A stretch of 64,000 nucleotides of DNA from Pseudomonas sp. TNT3. GTDB lineage: Bacteria; Pseudomonadota; Gammaproteobacteria; Pseudomonadales; Pseudomonadaceae. The DNA is taken from contig NZ_WFGV02000001.1 of assembly GCF_010095445.2 (NCBI RefSeq), positions 186,001 through 250,000 on the forward strand, given 5' to 3'. Below the pieces are notes generated by a model. That model saw nothing but the letters and a program-made list of their open reading frames with translations, had not been told where the DNA came from and searched no databases. The position numbers were made by a program, and so were the translations under genes. This document shows positions 52,144-62,034 of this stretch, piece after piece (position 1 is the stretch's first letter; every line of letters starts with the position of its first letter).

Positions 52144-52895
52144 CGAGCGGCCTCCAGGCTGTTCTGCACTTCGGCCTTTACCCAACTGGCGCGGGATTCG
52201 CGCTTGAGCACTTCAAGGCGCATGCGCAGCAACAGCACCGCGCCGAAGAAACAGTAGAAACCCAGCACCGTCAGCAGCAGCGGCAGCCACATTTCAGCGG
52301 GCATCGCCGGTTTTTCAGTGAGCGTAAAGGTCGCGCCCTGGTGCAGGGTGTTCCACCACTCCACCGAGTACTTGATGATCGGAATGTTGATCACGCCGAC
52401 AATCGCCAACACCGCACACGCCTTGGCGGCACTGTCACGATTGCTGATGGCATTGCCCAGCGCAATGAGACCGAAGTACAGAAACAGCAGAATAAGCATC
52501 GACGTAAGTCGTGCATCCCAGACCCACCACGACCCCCAGGTCGGTTTACCCCAGATCGCGCCGGTGACCAGCGCCACGGCGGTCATCCAGGCACCGATGG
52601 GCGCGGCGCATTGCAGGGCAACGTCGGCCAGTTTCATCTTCCAGACCAGCCCGACGATACCGCACACAGCCAGCATCACGTAGACGGACTGGGCCAGCAT
52701 GGCGGCCGGGACGTGGATGTAGATGATGCGAAAGCTGTTGCCTTGCTGATAGTCAGGCGGCGCAAAGGCGAGGCCCCACACGACGCCGACGCCGGTCAGC
52801 AGCAACGCCGCGACGCTCAGCCACGGCAGCATTTTGCCGCTGATGCCGTAGAACCATTTGGGTGAGCCGAGCTTATGAAACCAGGTCCAGTTCAT
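52140..52895 (-). CDS. ccmC: Haem transporter subunit CcmC
   Basis: The ATG at 52895 gives 251 residues starting [20 protein letters not shown]; an ATG five codons earlier is less likely. Six membrane helices and the periplasmic WWD segment [19 protein letters not shown] are present, with His in [16 protein letters not shown] and [14 protein letters not shown]. CcmC loads haem onto CcmE. About 78 bases separate it from ccmB, the largest gap within the operon. Confidence 0.96.
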   Translation of the reverse strand: MNWTWFHKLGSPKWFYGISGKMLPWLSVAALLLTGVGVVWGLAFAPPDYQQGNSFRIIYIHVPAAMLAQSVYVMLAVCGIVGLVWKMKLADVALQCAAPIGAWMTAVALVTGAIWGKPTWGSWWVWDARLTSMLILLFLYFGLIALGNAISNRDSAAKACAVLAIVGVINIPIIKYSVEWWNTLHQGATFTLTEKPAMPAEMWLPLLLTVLGFYCFFGAVLLLRMRLEVLKRESRASWVKAEVQNSLEAAR

Positions 52896-52973
52896 TACTG
52901 TTTCCATCACGGTTGCTGCTCGCCATCACGAGCAGCCAAGGGTCTTTACTGATCAATTTCTGACCAGACCTCA

Positions 52974-53642
52974 TTATTCGCCGACGCTGATCTTCAGGCC
53001 AGCAGCTATTGCAAAGGGTGTCAGTGTTATCGCCAGGGCGGTCAGGCTACCAAGCCACAAGAGATAACCGGTCGCCGGCATGCCCTGCAGTGCCGCCTGC
53101 AAAGCGCCACTGCCAAGAATCAATACCGGGATGTACAGCGGAAGAATCAGCAGCGCCAGCAACAGGCCGCCACGCTTGAGTCCCACGGTCAACGCTGCGC
53201 CCACCGCACCGAGCAGGCTCAGTACCGGTGTACCCAGCAATAAAGAAAGCAGCAACACGGGCAGACAGGCGGCAGGCAAACCGAGCATCAACGCCAGCAA
53301 TGGCGCGAGCAATACCAGTGCCAGGCCAGAGAACGCCCAGTGTGCCAGCACCTTGGCCAAAACCAGAAGAGGCAGGGGGTGCGACGAAAGGACCCACTGC
53401 TCAAGCGAACCGTCTTCGAAATCACTGCGGAAAAGCCCGTCCAGCGAGAGCAAAACCGATAAAAGGGCCGCTACCCAGACCAGTCCCGGAGACAAGGTTT
53501 GCAACAATTGAGACTCGGGTCCGACCGCCAAAGGGAACAGCGCAACGACGATTGCAAAGAAAACCAACGGATTGGCCAACTCCGCAGGGCGGCGAAACAG
53601 CAAACGGGCTTCGCGGGCCACCAACAGGCCGAAAACACTCAT
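52974..53642 (-). CDS. ccmB: Haem exporter permease CcmB
   Basis: The ATG at 53642 gives 222 residues ([20 protein letters not shown]); the frame opens three codons earlier. Six membrane helices are clear. The cytoplasmic segment [20 protein letters not shown] is the CcmB signature. With CcmA it forms an ABC complex that drives release of haem-CcmE. The start overlaps the ccmA stop by 4 bases. Confidence 0.96.
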   Translation of the reverse strand: MSVFGLLVAREARLLFRRPAELANPLVFFAIVVALFPLAVGPESQLLQTLSPGLVWVAALLSVLLSLDGLFRSDFEDGSLEQWVLSSHPLPLLVLAKVLAHWAFSGLALVLLAPLLALMLGLPAACLPVLLLSLLLGTPVLSLLGAVGAALTVGLKRGGLLLALLILPLYIPVLILGSGALQAALQGMPATGYLLWLGSLTALAITLTPFAIAAGLKISVGE

Positions 53643-54274
53643 ACGGCCCAATTCCCCAAGTCAATGTCGCGATAACCGGCCGGCATTCGGCTCAGTGTGT
53701 GGTGAGTTGTCAGCACCACCATGCCGCCGCGCTCACAGTGGGCAGCCAGGTGTTCTTCGAGTTGGGCCACGCCCTGTTTATCAAGCGCGGTGAAAGGCTC
53801 ATCCAGAATCCACAGCGGCGGGCTGTCCAGGAACAACCGGGCCAGCGCCACGCGGCGTTGCTGGCCGGCGGACAGCGTATGGCAGGGAACGTCCTCGAAG
53901 CCGCGCAGCCCGACCGCGTCCAGTGCTTGCCAGATGGCGTCATGGGTAGCCGGCTGATGCAGCGCGCAAAGCCAGCTCAGGTTCTCTTCCGGCGTCAGCA
54001 GGTCCTTGATCCCGGCGGCATGGCCGATCCACAACAGGTTGCGCGCCAGCTCGTTGCGTTGTTCGTTGAGCGGCTGGCCGTTGAGCAACACTTGGCCGGC
54101 AGTCGGTTGCATCAAGCCCGAGAGCAGCCGCAGAAGACTGGTCTTGCCACTGCCGTTGGGGCCACTGATCTGCACCATTTCGCCACTGGCCAGTCTCAAT
54201 TCGAGATTTTCGAAGAGCAGCCGAAGGTCTCGCTCACAGGCAAGGGCAACGGTTTGCAGGACAGGACTGGTCAA
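53639..54274 (-). CDS. ccmA: Haem exporter ATPase CcmA
   Basis: The 211-residue ABC ATPase has Walker [17 protein letters not shown] (about 36-51), the signature [18 protein letters not shown], Walker [16 protein letters not shown] and the switch His in [10 protein letters not shown]. It is the first gene of the leftward ccm operon ccmABCDEFGHI, with a promoter expected in the 198 bases before fliK. It powers CcmC-D-E haem release. Confidence 0.97.
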   Translation of the reverse strand: MTSPVLQTVALACERDLRLLFENLELRLASGEMVQISGPNGSGKTSLLRLLSGLMQPTAGQVLLNGQPLNEQRNELARNLLWIGHAAGIKDLLTPEENLSWLCALHQPATHDAIWQALDAVGLRGFEDVPCHTLSAGQQRRVALARLFLDSPPLWILDEPFTALDKQGVAQLEEHLAAHCERGGMVVLTTHHTLSRMPAGYRDIDLGNWAV

Positions 54275-54472
54275 GAGATTACGGGCCTTTACGGTTCAAG
54301 TCGGCGGTATTGCGGCCGCTAAAGAGAATGCAGGATAGATGCATTGGCGGCCCGTCATAGAGAGCTGGGTCAAACATTTGCAATGTTTTCAGCGCCCCGA
54401 AGACGACGGGGCGGCATTATACATGCCATCTCCTACTCTAAAGAGTGCAATTTCCTCAGGTTGTGACCGCGT

Positions 54473-56047
54473 ATGACAGGCGAAATGAACATCCTCCCGC
54501 TCCCGCAGAACTCCCCGGCGACTTCGCGTCCCCAAGGGTCCAGCGGCGAACTGCTGAAGCTGTTGACCCCCATGGAGGGTTTAATCTCGGCCGGTCAATC
54601 CGCCAATGCCGAGGTGCTGTCGCTCAAACAGGCGGATCAGGCGTTTCAACTGCTGCTGAAGATCACCCTGGCCAACGGTCGCCAGACCACCCTTCAAGCT
54701 ACCAGCGCACAGCCGTTGCCCCAGGGCAGCAACCTGGCGATTACCCAACCCTCGGCCGGCAATCTGGCCATCACGCTGCAACAGGCCATTGCCTCAAACG
54801 CTGCCAGCCTCACGCGCCTCGATACCGCGCAACTGCCGGCGGGCACCTTGTTGCAAGGTAAAGTCCTGACCTCCCAGGTGATGCCGCAGGTCCCTGGCCA
54901 GCCAACAGTGTTCCGTTCGATGGTGAGCCTGCTCAATACCGCGCTCAGCGGCAGCACCCTGAGCATCGATAGCCCGACGCCATTGCGCATCGGGACGCTG
55001 TTGAGCGCCTTGGTTCAGGACAGCCAGACCCTGAAATTCGTCCCGCTGAGCAATCGCTCGGAGCAATTGGCGGTCACGCAACAACTGGCCAGCCAAACGA
55101 GCCGGCAAGGCTCGCTCGATGGCCTGCTCAAACTGCTGCAGAACCTGCCGGATTCGGGGCAAACCTCCAGTGACCTGCGAGCGGCGGTGGATAAATTATT
55201 GGCTGGTCTCCCGGACATTCATCAATTGAGTAGCGCCAAAGGCCTGGCTTTGGCATTGGCCAATAGCGGCGTGTTCCTCGAGTCGAAACTGCTGACCGGG
55301 CAAAACCCGACACTCGCGCCCGACATGAAAGGCGATCTGCTCAGGCTTATCGCCCAACTCACTCCAGGCCTGGCGTCCAACACCAATCTCAACGCGATTA
55401 TCGCCGCCAATACCCTTGCCCAGGCGATGCCGAGCTTTGTGCGTAACGCCCTCGGCATGCTCGGCCAGGTCAGTGCCAAGCCGTCGCCGACCAGTTTCCC
55501 GGTGCCCGAACGCCTCCTGAAAAGCGGCGATGGCGAGGACGACCTCGAACACCTGCTGCGTCTGGCGGCGGCGGCGGTCTCGCGTTTGCAAAGCCATCAA
55601 TTGTCGAGTCTGGAACAGACCGGTGTTACCGCCGATGGAAGGTTGATGAGTACCTGGCAGCTGGAGATTCCGATGCGCAACCTGCAGGACATCGTGCCGC
55701 TGCAAGTCAAATTCCAGCGCGAAGACGCCCCGGAGAAAGAGCAACCGAAAGAACGTCCCGAGGAGCGCCAGCCCAAGCAACAACTCTGGCGCGTCGAGCT
55801 GGCGTTCGATATGGAGCCACTCGGGCCATTACAGGTCCAGGCACAGCTGATCAGTGGCAGCCTGTCCAGCCAGCTTTGGGCTGAGCGGCCCTACACCGCC
55901 AGCCTGATCGAAAACAATCTGGTCGCCCTGCGTAAACGTCTGCTGGACTCGGGGCTTAACGTCGGCGACATCGATTGCCACCTCGGCACACCCCCCCAAG
56001 GCCCCCAAACCCGTCTCGAACAACGCTGGGTCGACGAAAACGCATGA
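54473..56047 (+). CDS. fliK-like: FliK-like flagellar hook-length control protein
   Basis: The 524-residue protein has a long, Gln/Ser/Leu-rich N-terminal part of low complexity, typical of the molecular-ruler part of FliK, and a C-terminal domain with QLWRVELAFDMEPLGPLQVQ, SSQLWAERPYTASLIENNL and LRKRLLDSGLNVGDIDCHLG, the Flg_hook pattern. FliK switches export from hook to filament subunits by acting on FlhB. The next gene encodes an FlhB C-terminal-like protein, overlapping by 4 bases. Pseudomonas has another FliK in the main flagellar cluster, so this may be a paralogue. Confidence 0.85.
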   Translation: MTGEMNILPLPQNSPATSRPQGSSGELLKLLTPMEGLISAGQSANAEVLSLKQADQAFQLLLKITLANGRQTTLQATSAQPLPQGSNLAITQPSAGNLAITLQQAIASNAASLTRLDTAQLPAGTLLQGKVLTSQVMPQVPGQPTVFRSMVSLLNTALSGSTLSIDSPTPLRIGTLLSALVQDSQTLKFVPLSNRSEQLAVTQQLASQTSRQGSLDGLLKLLQNLPDSGQTSSDLRAAVDKLLAGLPDIHQLSSAKGLALALANSGVFLESKLLTGQNPTLAPDMKGDLLRLIAQLTPGLASNTNLNAIIAANTLAQAMPSFVRNALGMLGQVSAKPSPTSFPVPERLLKSGDGEDDLEHLLRLAAAAVSRLQSHQLSSLEQTGVTADGRLMSTWQLEIPMRNLQDIVPLQVKFQREDAPEKEQPKERPEERQPKQQLWRVELAFDMEPLGPLQVQAQLISGSLSSQLWAERPYTASLIENNLVALRKRLLDSGLNVGDIDCHLGTPPQGPQTRLEQRWVDENA

Positions 56048-56373
56048 AAACCTCCACCGCCCCGCGCCAGGCCATCGCGCTCAAATACGACGGCACCCAC
56101 GCCCCTACCCTCACGGCCAAAGGTGACGATGCACTGGCCGAGGCCATTTTGAAGCTTGCCCGTGACTATGAGGTGCCCATCTACGAGAACGCCGAGCTGG
56201 TGAAGCTGCTGGCGCGGATGGAGTTGGGGGAAAGTATTCCGGAGGAGTTGTACCGCACGATCGCCGAGATCATTGCGTTTGCGTGGACGCTGAAGGGGAA
56301 GTTTCCGGCGGGCCACGATCCGGATGCGCCTGCGGTAGAGAAAGACATCACCGATCGCGGGGATGATTATTGA
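56044..56373 (+). CDS. FlhB C-terminal-like protein (EscU/YscU switch family)
   Basis: The ATG at 56044 overlaps the stop of the FliK-like gene (ATGA) and gives 109 residues. The sequence RQAIALKYDGTHAPTLTAKG, DYEVPIYENAELVKLL and ARMELGESIPEELYRTIAEI matches the cytoplasmic C-terminal domain of FlhB, without the membrane part and without the NPTH autocleavage loop. Relatives such as FlhX can replace the C-terminal fragment of FlhB in part. It probably helps the export switch. Confidence 0.88.
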   Translation: MKTSTAPRQAIALKYDGTHAPTLTAKGDDALAEAILKLARDYEVPIYENAELVKLLARMELGESIPEELYRTIAEIIAFAWTLKGKFPAGHDPDAPAVEKDITDRGDDY

Positions 56374-56386
56374 TGGGGTGTGGCAC

Positions 56387-56483
56387 AAAAAAGATCGCAG
56401 CCTCGTTTCACTCGACAGCTCCTACAAGGTGTACGCCATCTTCAATGCAGGAGCTGTCGAGTGAAACGAGGCTGCGATCTTTT
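56387..56483. repeat. Long inverted repeat, likely bidirectional terminator
   Basis: The arms of about 37 bases begin AAAAGATCGCAGCCTCGTTT and end AAACGAGGCTGCGATCTTTT, with a loop of about 20 bases. It stands between the rightward FlhB-like gene and the leftward DUF2802 gene, and its A and T flanks would let it stop transcription both ways. Confidence 0.85.
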
Positions 56484-56497
56484 GATCTTTTGATCTT

Positions 56498-56890
56498 TCA
56501 GTTCTTGTGCAACTTGCTCATCAATTCCGCCTCAGCCTGGGTCAAGCCGCAGGATTGGGTCAGTTCATCGACGCTGGCCCCCATTCCCACCAGGCGAGCT
56601 GCCTGAGCAAATGAGAGGCTCGAGGGGTCGCGCTGTTCGAGTGAAGCAAGCTTGTCCGGCAAGGGCCCGACCACCGCACGCAATTCCTGCAGTTCCTGGC
56701 CCATGCGCACGTTACCGTCCTGGTAATTCTCAACACGCCGGATCAGGTCCTTGATGCGCTGATCGCGCAGCGCATCGCCCTGGACCTGTTGCGCGGCGAG
56801 TTGCTTTTGCGCGCGAATGTAGGCCAGGAACATCGCCAGCGTGCCTGCCCAGAAAAGGAACAGGACAATGACCGCTACCTCAAGAATCAA
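56498..56890 (-). CDS. DUF2802 membrane-anchored protein
   Basis: The 130-residue protein has one N-terminal membrane helix (LEVAVIVLFLFWAGTLAMFL), a coiled-coil stretch and a C-terminal DUF2802 domain with YQDGNVRMGQELQELRAVV, SLSFAQAARLVGMGASVDEL and CGLTQAEAELMSKLHKN. The family is always near cheW in gamma-proteobacterial polar flagellar operons; its job is not established. It starts right at the cheW stop, with no gap, so it belongs to the chemotaxis operon. Confidence 0.9.
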   Translation of the reverse strand: MILEVAVIVLFLFWAGTLAMFLAYIRAQKQLAAQQVQGDALRDQRIKDLIRRVENYQDGNVRMGQELQELRAVVGPLPDKLASLEQRDPSSLSFAQAARLVGMGASVDELTQSCGLTQAEAELMSKLHKN

Positions 56891-57376
56891 TCAGATGTTC
56901 TCCAGGTCCGACCATTCTTCTTCGCTCATCATCTTGTCGAGCTCGACCAGGATCAGCAGTTCGTTGTTCTTGTTGCACACGCCTTGAATGAACTTGGCGG
57001 ACTCTTCATTACCAACATTCGGCGCGGTTTCGATTTCCGACTGACGCAGGTACACCACTTCGGCCACGCTATCGACCATGATCCCGACGACTTGCTTGTC
57101 GGCTTCAATAATAACGATACGGGTGTTGTCGCTGATCTCAGCGTTCATCAGGCCAAAGCGCTGACGGGTGTCGATCACGGTGACCACGTTGCCGCGCAGG
57201 TTGATGATGCCGAGCACGTAGCTTGGAGCACCCGGTACCGGGGCGATTTCGGTGTAGCGCAGGACTTCCTGAACGCGCATCACGTTGATGCCGTAGGTTT
57301 CATTGTCCAGCTTGAAGGTTACCCATTGCAGGATCGGATCTTCGGAACCCTTTGCAGCTGTTGCCTTGTCATTCAT
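56891..57376 (-). CDS. cheW: Chemotaxis coupling protein CheW
   Basis: The 161-residue protein is one CheW domain: ILQWVTFKLDNETYGINVMR, VQEVLRYTEIAPVPGAPSYV, LGIINLRGNVVTVIDTRQRF and GIMVDSVAEVVYLRQSEIE. CheW links receptors to the kinase CheA. Length and place after the CheW-like ParP gene match the P. aeruginosa order (PA1464). It is separated from that gene by 75 bases. Confidence 0.96.
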   Translation of the reverse strand: MNDKATAAKGSEDPILQWVTFKLDNETYGINVMRVQEVLRYTEIAPVPGAPSYVLGIINLRGNVVTVIDTRQRFGLMNAEISDNTRIVIIEADKQVVGIMVDSVAEVVYLRQSEIETAPNVGNEESAKFIQGVCNKNNELLILVELDKMMSEEEWSDLENI

Positions 57377-57450
57377 ACCCTGACCCTCAAAAAACCGCCC
57401 TGGCGGTGTGTGTTCCGTGCAGCGGCCCTTGATGGACCGTCACCTGTTTG

Positions 57451-58332
57451 TTATGTCGGTTTGTGAGCGGGCTTTTTCCCGCCCATGTGCTTGGCTCCAC
57501 CGCTGGCGATCAGTTCGGCCAGTTCGGAGACATCGAGCAACGCACACATGTGTTCAATCACTGTTCCGGCCAGCCAGGGGCGCTGGCCCCGGTTGCTGCG
57601 CCATTTGATTTCATTCGGGTCCAGGCGCAACGAGCGGCTGACCTGATGCACGGCCAGTCCCCATTCGTACCCCTGAACCGAAATCACGTACTGCAGGCCC
57701 TGGCGGAAATCGTCGCGATAGCGGTCGGGCATCACCCAGCGTGCGGTGTCGAGAACCTTCAGGTTGCCGGCCTGGCTCGGCAATATGCCGAGGAACCACT
57801 CCGGCTGACCGAACAGCGGTGTCAGCTCGTGACCTTCCAGCGAGTAAATCGAACCCAGGCACACCAGCGGCACGGCCAGTGTCAATCCGGCGACATCGAA
57901 CAACAGGCATTCGAATGGCTCGGCAGCCCAAGACGGACGACCGCCGGACTCCACAGGCGGTGGCGTAATGCTGGGCGGCAGGTGGACGTCTACGACCGGC
58001 GGCACCAGGGTTTGTAGAAGCGGGGCGATGGTCGATACGGGTGCCAGAACCGGAGCCGGTGCTTCGACGACCATCACCGGCGCTTTTTTTACCTCTGGTT
58101 CGGAAACGGCAGTGGATGGCTGCGCATCGCGGGCCTGTTCTTCGAGCACGGCGGCCTGGAACTCATCCAGCGCAGCTTCAACCTCGACAGCTTCGACAAC
58201 CTTGATGACGTCGGCGAGCGCTTCGACCTGCGCAGGCAACTCTTCGGTCGCATCCTGCAGCAAGCTGTCCAGATAGGACTGCAATGCCATTTGCGGGCGC
58301 GACGTGAGCTTGACCGGCCGATTCACTGACAC
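57451..58332 (-). CDS. parP: CheW-domain protein ParP-like
   Basis: The 293-residue protein has an N-terminal helical part (MALQSYLDSLLQDATEELPA), a long Pro/Ala/Val-rich linker, and a C-terminal CheW-like domain (about 145-285) with LLFDVAGLTLAVPLVCLGSI, FLGILPSQAGNLKVLDTARW and VHQVSRSLRLDPNEIKW. In Vibrio, ParP holds chemotaxis arrays at the pole by binding CheA and ParC; Pseudomonas has the same pair (PA1462-PA1463). Its place after the ParA-like gene supports this. Confidence 0.9.
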   Translation of the reverse strand: MSVNRPVKLTSRPQMALQSYLDSLLQDATEELPAQVEALADVIKVVEAVEVEAALDEFQAAVLEEQARDAQPSTAVSEPEVKKAPVMVVEAPAPVLAPVSTIAPLLQTLVPPVVDVHLPPSITPPPVESGGRPSWAAEPFECLLFDVAGLTLAVPLVCLGSIYSLEGHELTPLFGQPEWFLGILPSQAGNLKVLDTARWVMPDRYRDDFRQGLQYVISVQGYEWGLAVHQVSRSLRLDPNEIKWRSNRGQRPWLAGTVIEHMCALLDVSELAELIASGGAKHMGGKKPAHKPT

Positions 58333-58370
58333 ACCCCCACTGCGGCAGCTCCTACAGGGATTGGGTTCAT

Positions 58371-59159
58371 TCAGGCCACCGCCGGTACAAGTTGCTGCGC
58401 CAACAGGTGTTTGAGCAACGAGCGGTAAGCGAGAACACCGCGGCTCTTGCCGTCGAACTGTGAAGGCGTCAGGCCGGCACGGCTGGCGTCGCGCAAACGT
58501 GTATCGACCGGGATATAGCCTTGCCAGATTTCTTCCGGGTACATGTCGCGCAGCACGCGCAGGGTGCCAAGGGACGCCTGGGTGCGGCGATCGAACAAGG
58601 TCGGCACGATACTGAAAGGCAGCGGTTGTTTGCGTGAACGGTTGATCATCGCCAGGGTGTTGACCATGCGTTCAAGGCCTTTGACGGCCAGATGCTCGGT
58701 CTGCACAGGAATCACCAATTGCTGGCTGGCAGCAAGGGCATTGACCATCAGCACACCCAGCAGCGGCGGGCTGTCGATCACGGCGTAATCAAAGTCCTGC
58801 CACAGCTGCGCCAGACTCTTGGCGATCACCAGGCCCAAACCACTCTGCCCCGGCGACTGACGCTCAAGGGTTGCCAGTGCGGTGCTTGAGGGCAACAGCG
58901 AAATGCTCTCATGGCTGGTCGGTAACAGCAGTTGCCCAGGCAACCCCGCCGGAACGCTGCCCTTGTGCAGGAACAGGTCGTAGCAGCTGTGTTCCAGGCT
59001 GTCGGGGTCGTAGCCGAAATAGCTGGTCATAGAGCCGTGGGGATCGAGATCGACCACGACCACGCGCTTGCCTGCCTCGGCCAGCAACCCGGCTAAAGCA
59101 ATGGAGGAAGTGGTTTTACCAACACCACCCTTTTGATTGGCGACTGCCCAGACTCTCAT
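58371..59159 (-). CDS. parC: ParA-like polar ATPase ParC
   Basis: The 262-residue protein is a MinD/ParA ATPase: deviant Walker A VANQKGGVGKTTSSIALAGL (7-26), VVVVDLDPHGSMTSYFGY, and YAVIDSPPLLGVLMVNALAA. In polar flagellar chemotaxis operons this protein (ParC, PA1462) brings the array to the cell pole with ParP. There is no ParB gene, which separates it from plasmid-type partition. It lies between motD and parP on the same strand. Confidence 0.93.
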   Translation of the reverse strand: MRVWAVANQKGGVGKTTSSIALAGLLAEAGKRVVVVDLDPHGSMTSYFGYDPDSLEHSCYDLFLHKGSVPAGLPGQLLLPTSHESISLLPSSTALATLERQSPGQSGLGLVIAKSLAQLWQDFDYAVIDSPPLLGVLMVNALAASQQLVIPVQTEHLAVKGLERMVNTLAMINRSRKQPLPFSIVPTLFDRRTQASLGTLRVLRDMYPEEIWQGYIPVDTRLRDASRAGLTPSQFDGKSRGVLAYRSLLKHLLAQQLVPAVA

Positions 59160-59202
59160 TCAGATTGTTCCTCCCGGCCGAAAATGCCGACCGAGAAATA
59201 GC

Positions 59203-60096
59203 TCAGCGTATTAATGCGGGTGACGGAGAATTGACGGCGCTCTCTCGTCCCGGCGGCTTGACCGGTGCAGGTGCAGTTTGTGTGCCAGCCCGCTTCAATG
59301 CGGCATCCGGCTGTGCATTGGCGGTTCCGGTGCTGGTGAGGCTGCGACGTACATCAAGATTTCGTGAAACCACCAGGACCACGCGACGGTTGCGCGCACG
59401 CCCCTCTGCCGTAGCGTTGTTGGCCACCGGCTGGAATTCGCCATAACCCACCGAGGCCAGGCGACCCGGGTTCACACCCTGCATCGCCAGCATGCGCACA
59501 ATGCTCGCCGACCGAGCGGAAGACAGCTCCCAATTGGTCGGGTATTGCGCGGTGCGGATCGGTTGATCGTCGGTAAAGCCTTCAACATGAATCGGGTTAT
59601 CGAACGGCTTCAGGATCACCCCGACCTTGTCGATGATGCTGAAGGCCACGTCGCTGGGCATGGCGTCGCCGCTGCCAAACAACAGGCTGGAGTTGAGTTC
59701 GATCTCGATCCACAACTCGTTGCCACGCACGGTCATTTGATTGGAGCTGATCAGATCGCCGAACGCCGCACTGATGTCATCGGCGATGCTTTTGAGCGGA
59801 TCGTTGGCGGCTTGAGCGATACCGGCGTCGACCTGCTCGCTGTCCTTGACCAGCGGCTTGGCCGGGGTCACTGACCTGGGCCGTTCATCGCCGATAGGGA
59901 TGGGTTTCAGGGACCGGTCGGCGTCGTTAAAGACGCCGATCAACGCCTCGGAAATCACCTTGTACTTGCCTTCGTTAATTGAAGAGATCGAGTACATGAC
60001 CACAAAGAACGCGAACAGCAACGTAATGAAGTCGGCGTAGGAAACGAGCCAGCGTTCATGGTTTACGTGTTCTTCAGGTTGTCGGCGACGAGCCAT
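59203..60096 (-). CDS. motD: Flagellar motor protein MotD
   Basis: The 297-residue protein has the MotB-type N-terminus (RWLVSYADFITLLFAFFVVMYSIS), with the proton-path Asp in SYADF, one membrane helix, and a periplasmic OmpA-like domain with VEGFTDDQPI, NWELSSARSASIVRMLAMQG, LASVGYGEFQPVANN and GRARNRRVVLVV that binds peptidoglycan. MotC-MotD is the second stator of Pseudomonas. The polar C-terminal tail (LTSTGTANAQPD and onward) is extra. Confidence 0.96.
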   Translation of the reverse strand: MARRRQPEEHVNHERWLVSYADFITLLFAFFVVMYSISSINEGKYKVISEALIGVFNDADRSLKPIPIGDERPRSVTPAKPLVKDSEQVDAGIAQAANDPLKSIADDISAAFGDLISSNQMTVRGNELWIEIELNSSLLFGSGDAMPSDVAFSIIDKVGVILKPFDNPIHVEGFTDDQPIRTAQYPTNWELSSARSASIVRMLAMQGVNPGRLASVGYGEFQPVANNATAEGRARNRRVVLVVSRNLDVRRSLTSTGTANAQPDAALKRAGTQTAPAPVKPPGRESAVNSPSPALIR

Positions 60097-60111
60097 CGTC
60101 CATGTCTCCCA

Positions 60112-60852
60112 TCAATCCATGAAGCCCTGAAGCTTCAACTCGATAGAGCGAGGGTTTTCACCTTCGGCGATCGACAGAATGCCTTCAAGCAACATTTCGC
60201 GATAACGCGACTGTCGTAAGGCGATGGCCTTGAGTTTCGCAGCGATCGGCAGCAACACCAGGTTGGCACTGGCCACGCCGTAAATGGTGGCGACGAAGGC
60301 GACGGCAATGCCGCTGCCCAGTTGCGACGGATCGGCCAGGTTGCCCATGACGTGGATCAGGCCCATGACGGCGCCGATAATACCGATGGTCGGCGCGTAG
60401 CCACCCATGCTTTCGAAGACCTTGGCGGCTTCTATATCTCGGCTTTCCTGGGTGTAGAAATCCACTTCCAGGATGCTGCGAATGGCTTCCGGTTCGGCCC
60501 CATCCACCAGCAGTTGCAGGCCCTTGCGCGAATAATTGTCCGGTTCGGCATCGGCCACCCCTTCCAGTCCGAGCAAGCCTTCCTTGCGAGCGGTCAGGCT
60601 CCAGTTGACGACGCGATCAACGCCGCCGGCCAGGTCCACGCGAGGCGGAAAAAGAATCCAGACCAGAATCTGCATGGCACGCTTGAAGGCACTCATCGGC
60701 GACTGCAACAGCGCCGCACCGACGGTGCCGCCGATGACGATCAACGCCGCCGGGCCGTTAGCCAGCGCGCCGAGGTGGCCGCCCTCAAGGTAGTTGCCGC
60801 CAATGATGGCAACGAACGCCATGATGATCCCGATGAGGCTTAAAACGTCCAT
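60112..60852 (-). CDS. motC: Flagellar motor protein MotC
   Basis: The ATG at 60852 overlaps the cheB stop by one base (TGATG) and gives 246 residues. It has four membrane helices and the MotA/PomA pattern: [20 protein letters not shown], the cytoplasmic loop with Arg and Glu charges, and KVFESMGGYAPTIGIIGAVMGLIHV. Together with MotD it forms a stator unit that drives rotation by proton flow and matters for swarming in P. aeruginosa. The genes are 15 bases apart. Confidence 0.96.
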   Translation of the reverse strand: MDVLSLIGIIMAFVAIIGGNYLEGGHLGALANGPAALIVIGGTVGAALLQSPMSAFKRAMQILVWILFPPRVDLAGGVDRVVNWSLTARKEGLLGLEGVADAEPDNYSRKGLQLLVDGAEPEAIRSILEVDFYTQESRDIEAAKVFESMGGYAPTIGIIGAVMGLIHVMGNLADPSQLGSGIAVAFVATIYGVASANLVLLPIAAKLKAIALRQSRYREMLLEGILSIAEGENPRSIELKLQGFMD

Positions 60853-61985
60853 CAGATGCACGCCTCGACCAGGTGCTTGCCAATTTCGTCCAGGCCATAC
60901 ACCGCGTCGGCGAGTTCAGCTTTGACGATGGCCATCGGCATGCCATAGATCACGCAACTGGCTTCATCCTGAGCCCAGATAGAGCTACCACCCTGTTTAA
61001 GCAAGCGCGCCCCTTCACGGCCATCGGCGCCCATGCCGGTCAGTACCACCGCCAGAACTTTGTCACCGTAAGACTTGGCTGCAGAACCGAAGGTGATGTC
61101 CACACAGGGCTTGTAGTTCAGACGCTCGTCACCCGGGAGGATTTTCACCGCGCCACGGCCGTCGATCATCATCTGCTTGCCGCCCGGTGCCAACAACGCC
61201 AGTCCCGGACGCAGGATGTCGCCATCCTCTGCTTCCTTGACGGTGATGCGGCAAAGCTTGTCCAGACGCTCGGCGAACGCCTTGGTGAACGCGGCGGGCA
61301 TGTGCTGAATCAGCACGATGGGTGCCGGGAAGCTGGCCGGCAATTGGGTCAGGACGCGCTGCAAGGCCACCGGCCCGCCAGTGGACGTGCCGATGGCGAC
61401 CAGCTTGTAGGCTTTGCGTTTGGGTGCGGGCGACGACGGCGCAGACGATGCCGGTGCGGGAGTACGAATTGGAATCGGTGCCGGACGTGCAGGCGCACTG
61501 CTGCCGTAACTACCCACGCTCGAAGGCGCAGTTGACGCAACGGGAGCGACGACGGGGGCCGGCGCGCTGTAGGTGGCGGCACGGCGATTACTGCGCGAGA
61601 TGGTATGGATCTTCTCGCACAGCAGTTGCTTGACCTTGTCCGGATTACGCGAGATGTCCTCGAAGTTTTTCGGCAGGAAATCCACCGCGCCAGCGTCGAG
61701 TGCATCCAGGGTGACCCGGGCGCCTTCGTGCGTCAGCGAGGAGAACATCAACACCGGCGTCGGGCAGCGTTGCATGATGTGCCGCACTGCCGTGATGCCG
61801 TCCATCATTGGCATCTCGTAGTCCATGGTGATCACGTCTGGCTTGAGGGCCAGCGCCTGGTCGATCGCCTCTTTTCCGTTGGTCGCCGTACCGACGACCT
61901 GGATGTTCGGATCCGCTGAAAGAATTTCCGAGACGCGGCGGCGGAAAAAACCCGAATCATCCACCACCAGGACTTTGACTGCCAT
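60852..61985 (-). CDS. cheB: Chemotaxis methylesterase CheB
   Basis: The ATG at 61985 gives 377 residues; the frame opens upstream but the extra part lies in the intergenic region. The receiver domain has [20 protein letters not shown] and Asp55 in [12 protein letters not shown] Pro/Ala/Ser-rich linker (about 140-185) follows. The esterase domain has [16 protein letters not shown] with the Ser, [18 protein letters not shown] with the His, and [15 protein letters not shown] with the Asp. It removes methyl groups from chemoreceptors after phosphorylation by CheA. Confidence 0.97.
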   Translation of the reverse strand: MAVKVLVVDDSGFFRRRVSEILSADPNIQVVGTATNGKEAIDQALALKPDVITMDYEMPMMDGITAVRHIMQRCPTPVLMFSSLTHEGARVTLDALDAGAVDFLPKNFEDISRNPDKVKQLLCEKIHTISRSNRRAATYSAPAPVVAPVASTAPSSVGSYGSSAPARPAPIPIRTPAPASSAPSSPAPKRKAYKLVAIGTSTGGPVALQRVLTQLPASFPAPIVLIQHMPAAFTKAFAERLDKLCRITVKEAEDGDILRPGLALLAPGGKQMMIDGRGAVKILPGDERLNYKPCVDITFGSAAKSYGDKVLAVVLTGMGADGREGARLLKQGGSSIWAQDEASCVIYGMPMAIVKAELADAVYGLDEIGKHLVEACI

Positions 61986-62034
61986 AAACACTCCGTTAGA
62001 CGGAGCGAGGCTCAGTCGCCCCGCTCCGCCAGAA

